Assembly: GCA_039183635.1 (NCBI GenBank)
Contig: JBCDBL010000101.1
Span: 1-15,858 of the forward strand
DNA: 15,858 nucleotides
Origin: JBCDBL01 sp039183635
GTDB taxonomy: Bacteria > Pseudomonadota > Alphaproteobacteria > Caulobacterales > Parvularculaceae
Direction of reading: 5' to 3'
Positions within the stretch are counted from its first letter, which is position 1; every line of letters starts with the position of its first letter. This document shows, in pieces, positions 15,019-15,858 of the stretch. Under the pieces are notes generated by a model. That model was not told where the DNA came from. It worked only from the letters and a program-made list of their open reading frames with translations, and did not search any database. The position numbers and the translations under genes were made by a program.

Positions 15019-15858
15019 TTACAGGTTTGGCAGACCCAGCATGCGGCGTTTTTCCTCATCGGTGAGGAAATCGGCCTCGGCGATCCGCTTCCAACGGGCG
15101 TCCCGATCCGCCGAAAGGGCTTCGACCGCGTCGATGTCGGCCGTAATGGAGACGCCGACCTCGCGGCCGATCCAGTTTTCAAGGGCGCGGGCCGTTTTGC
15201 GCACCAGCGGCAACACCGTCTGTTTCCAAAACGCCAGGTTCGCCTCTTTGTAATTCGAGTACGTATTGTCGCCGGGTATCCCCAGCAACATGGGCGGCAC
15301 GCCGAAGGCGAGCGCGATTTCCCGGGCCGAGGCGTTGCGGGCGTTCTGAAAATCCATATCCGCCGGCGACAGGCTCATCTGCTTCCAGTCGAGCCCGCCC
15401 TCCAACAACAAAGGCCGCCCGGCGTTCGCCGCGCCCTGGTAAATGTCCGACAGCTCGGCCTTGATGCGCTCAAATTGCTCTTCGCTGAGATGAGGCGCGG
15501 CTTCGGGGCCCTTATAAACCAGCGCGCCTGACGGCCGCGCGGCGTTGTCGAGCAGCGACTTGTTCCAGGCGGCGCTGGCGTTGTGCACATCCACGGCGGC
15601 GGCGGCCGCCTCCAGGGGGCTGAACCCGTAATGGTCGTTTGTGGGGTGAAAAAACCGCAGATGCAAAATCGGCGACCGCCCCTCGGCGTCGTTCCGGAAA
15701 ACAAGGGATTTTCCGTTAACGGCGTACTCATAAGCATCCGGCCACCCCGACGCGCCGGGCCGCACCTTCATGCGGTCCGGACGCAGGACGTAAATCTCCC
15801 GCACATCGGCATCGAGGCGCACCGCCTCCAGATAGGCGTTGCCGGCGGCAAGCAGGAA
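15019..15858 (-). CDS. GTA gp3, HK97-family portal protein, partial (5' end off the window)
   Basis: The C-terminal 280 residues of an HK97-type portal, the dodecameric ring through which DNA enters and leaves the head. The reading frame is open to the window edge, where it reads FLLAAGNAYLEAVR, a conserved portal block. Further blocks are REIYVLRPDRMKV, ILHLRFFHPTNDHYGFSPLE, the stem region and LAFGVPPMLLGIPGDNTYSNYKEAN, followed by the crown helices and a LTDEEKRRMLGLP ending. It is intact in the visible part. The terminase genes would be expected upstream, beyond the right edge. Confidence 0.96.
   Translation of the reverse strand, partial: FLLAAGNAYLEAVRLDADVREIYVLRPDRMKVRPGASGWPDAYEYAVNGKSLVFRNDAEGRSPILHLRFFHPTNDHYGFSPLEAAAAAVDVHNASAAWNKSLLDNAARPSGALVYKGPEAAPHLSEEQFERIKAELSDIYQGAANAGRPLLLEGGLDWKQMSLSPADMDFQNARNASAREIALAFGVPPMLLGIPGDNTYSNYKEANLAFWKQTVLPLVRKTARALENWIGREVGVSITADIDAVEALSADRDARWKRIAEADFLTDEEKRRMLGLPNL

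Noticed and set aside
1..15858. CRISPR arrays, tRNA or rRNA genes, insertion sequences, att sites
   Set aside because: I saw no regularly spaced repeats, tRNA-like folds, transposase reading frames or paired direct repeats anywhere in the window.

Overview
The window is GC-rich alphaproteobacterial chromosome, and every supported gene lies on the minus strand. About 80% of it (roughly 4.05-15.86 kb) is a gene transfer agent (GTA) structural cluster of the Rhodobacter capsulatus RcGTA type. The rest is housekeeping-type chromosome: a ccmI gene, an unrecognised helical protein and a DnaJ/CbpA chaperone. The class assignment rests on the RcGTA-like gene order, GC-rich codon use, ccmI, and an intergenic element that looks like a dispersed alphaproteobacterial repeat. 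No genus can be named.

In transcription order (right to left) the GTA genes are: portal gp3 (truncated by the right edge), a small membrane/coiled-coil protein in the gp3.5 position, prohead protease gp4, major capsid gp5, head-tail connector gp6, head-tail adaptor gp7, tail terminator gp8, major tail tube gp9, tail assembly chaperone gp10, a second small chaperone-like frame (gp10.1), a short tape measure gp11, distal tail gp12, hub gp13, NlpC/P60 peptidase gp14, and the 1,307-residue host-specificity/TIM-barrel protein gp15. All of these frames are intact. Many junctions are ATGA overlaps, so translation is probably coupled. There is no integrase, repressor, replication gene or att site in the window, and the flanks look chromosomal. 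This favours a domesticated, vertically inherited GTA over a recent prophage. The terminase genes would lie beyond the right edge.

Downstream of gp15 come a SleB-like cell-wall hydrolase candidate (3453-3944), a DnaJ/CbpA-type chaperone (2358-3284), a conserved-looking helical protein of unknown function whose C-terminus is displaced by an apparent one-base deletion (739-2159), and the N-terminal two thirds or so of the cytochrome c maturation protein CcmI (1-701, TTG start, cut by the left edge).

The points most worth a second look are four. First, the gp10/gp10.1 junction: the downstream frame has no ATG, GTG or TTG start and lies at -1 to gp10 next to an A-rich slip site, resembling the lambda G/GT frameshift arrangement. 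Second, a perfect 11-bp GC inverted repeat in the capsid-connector gap, abutting the gp6 start codon. Third, the hydrolase gene next to the GTA as a possible release or entry enzyme. Fourth, the frameshifted hypothetical gene upstream of ccmI.
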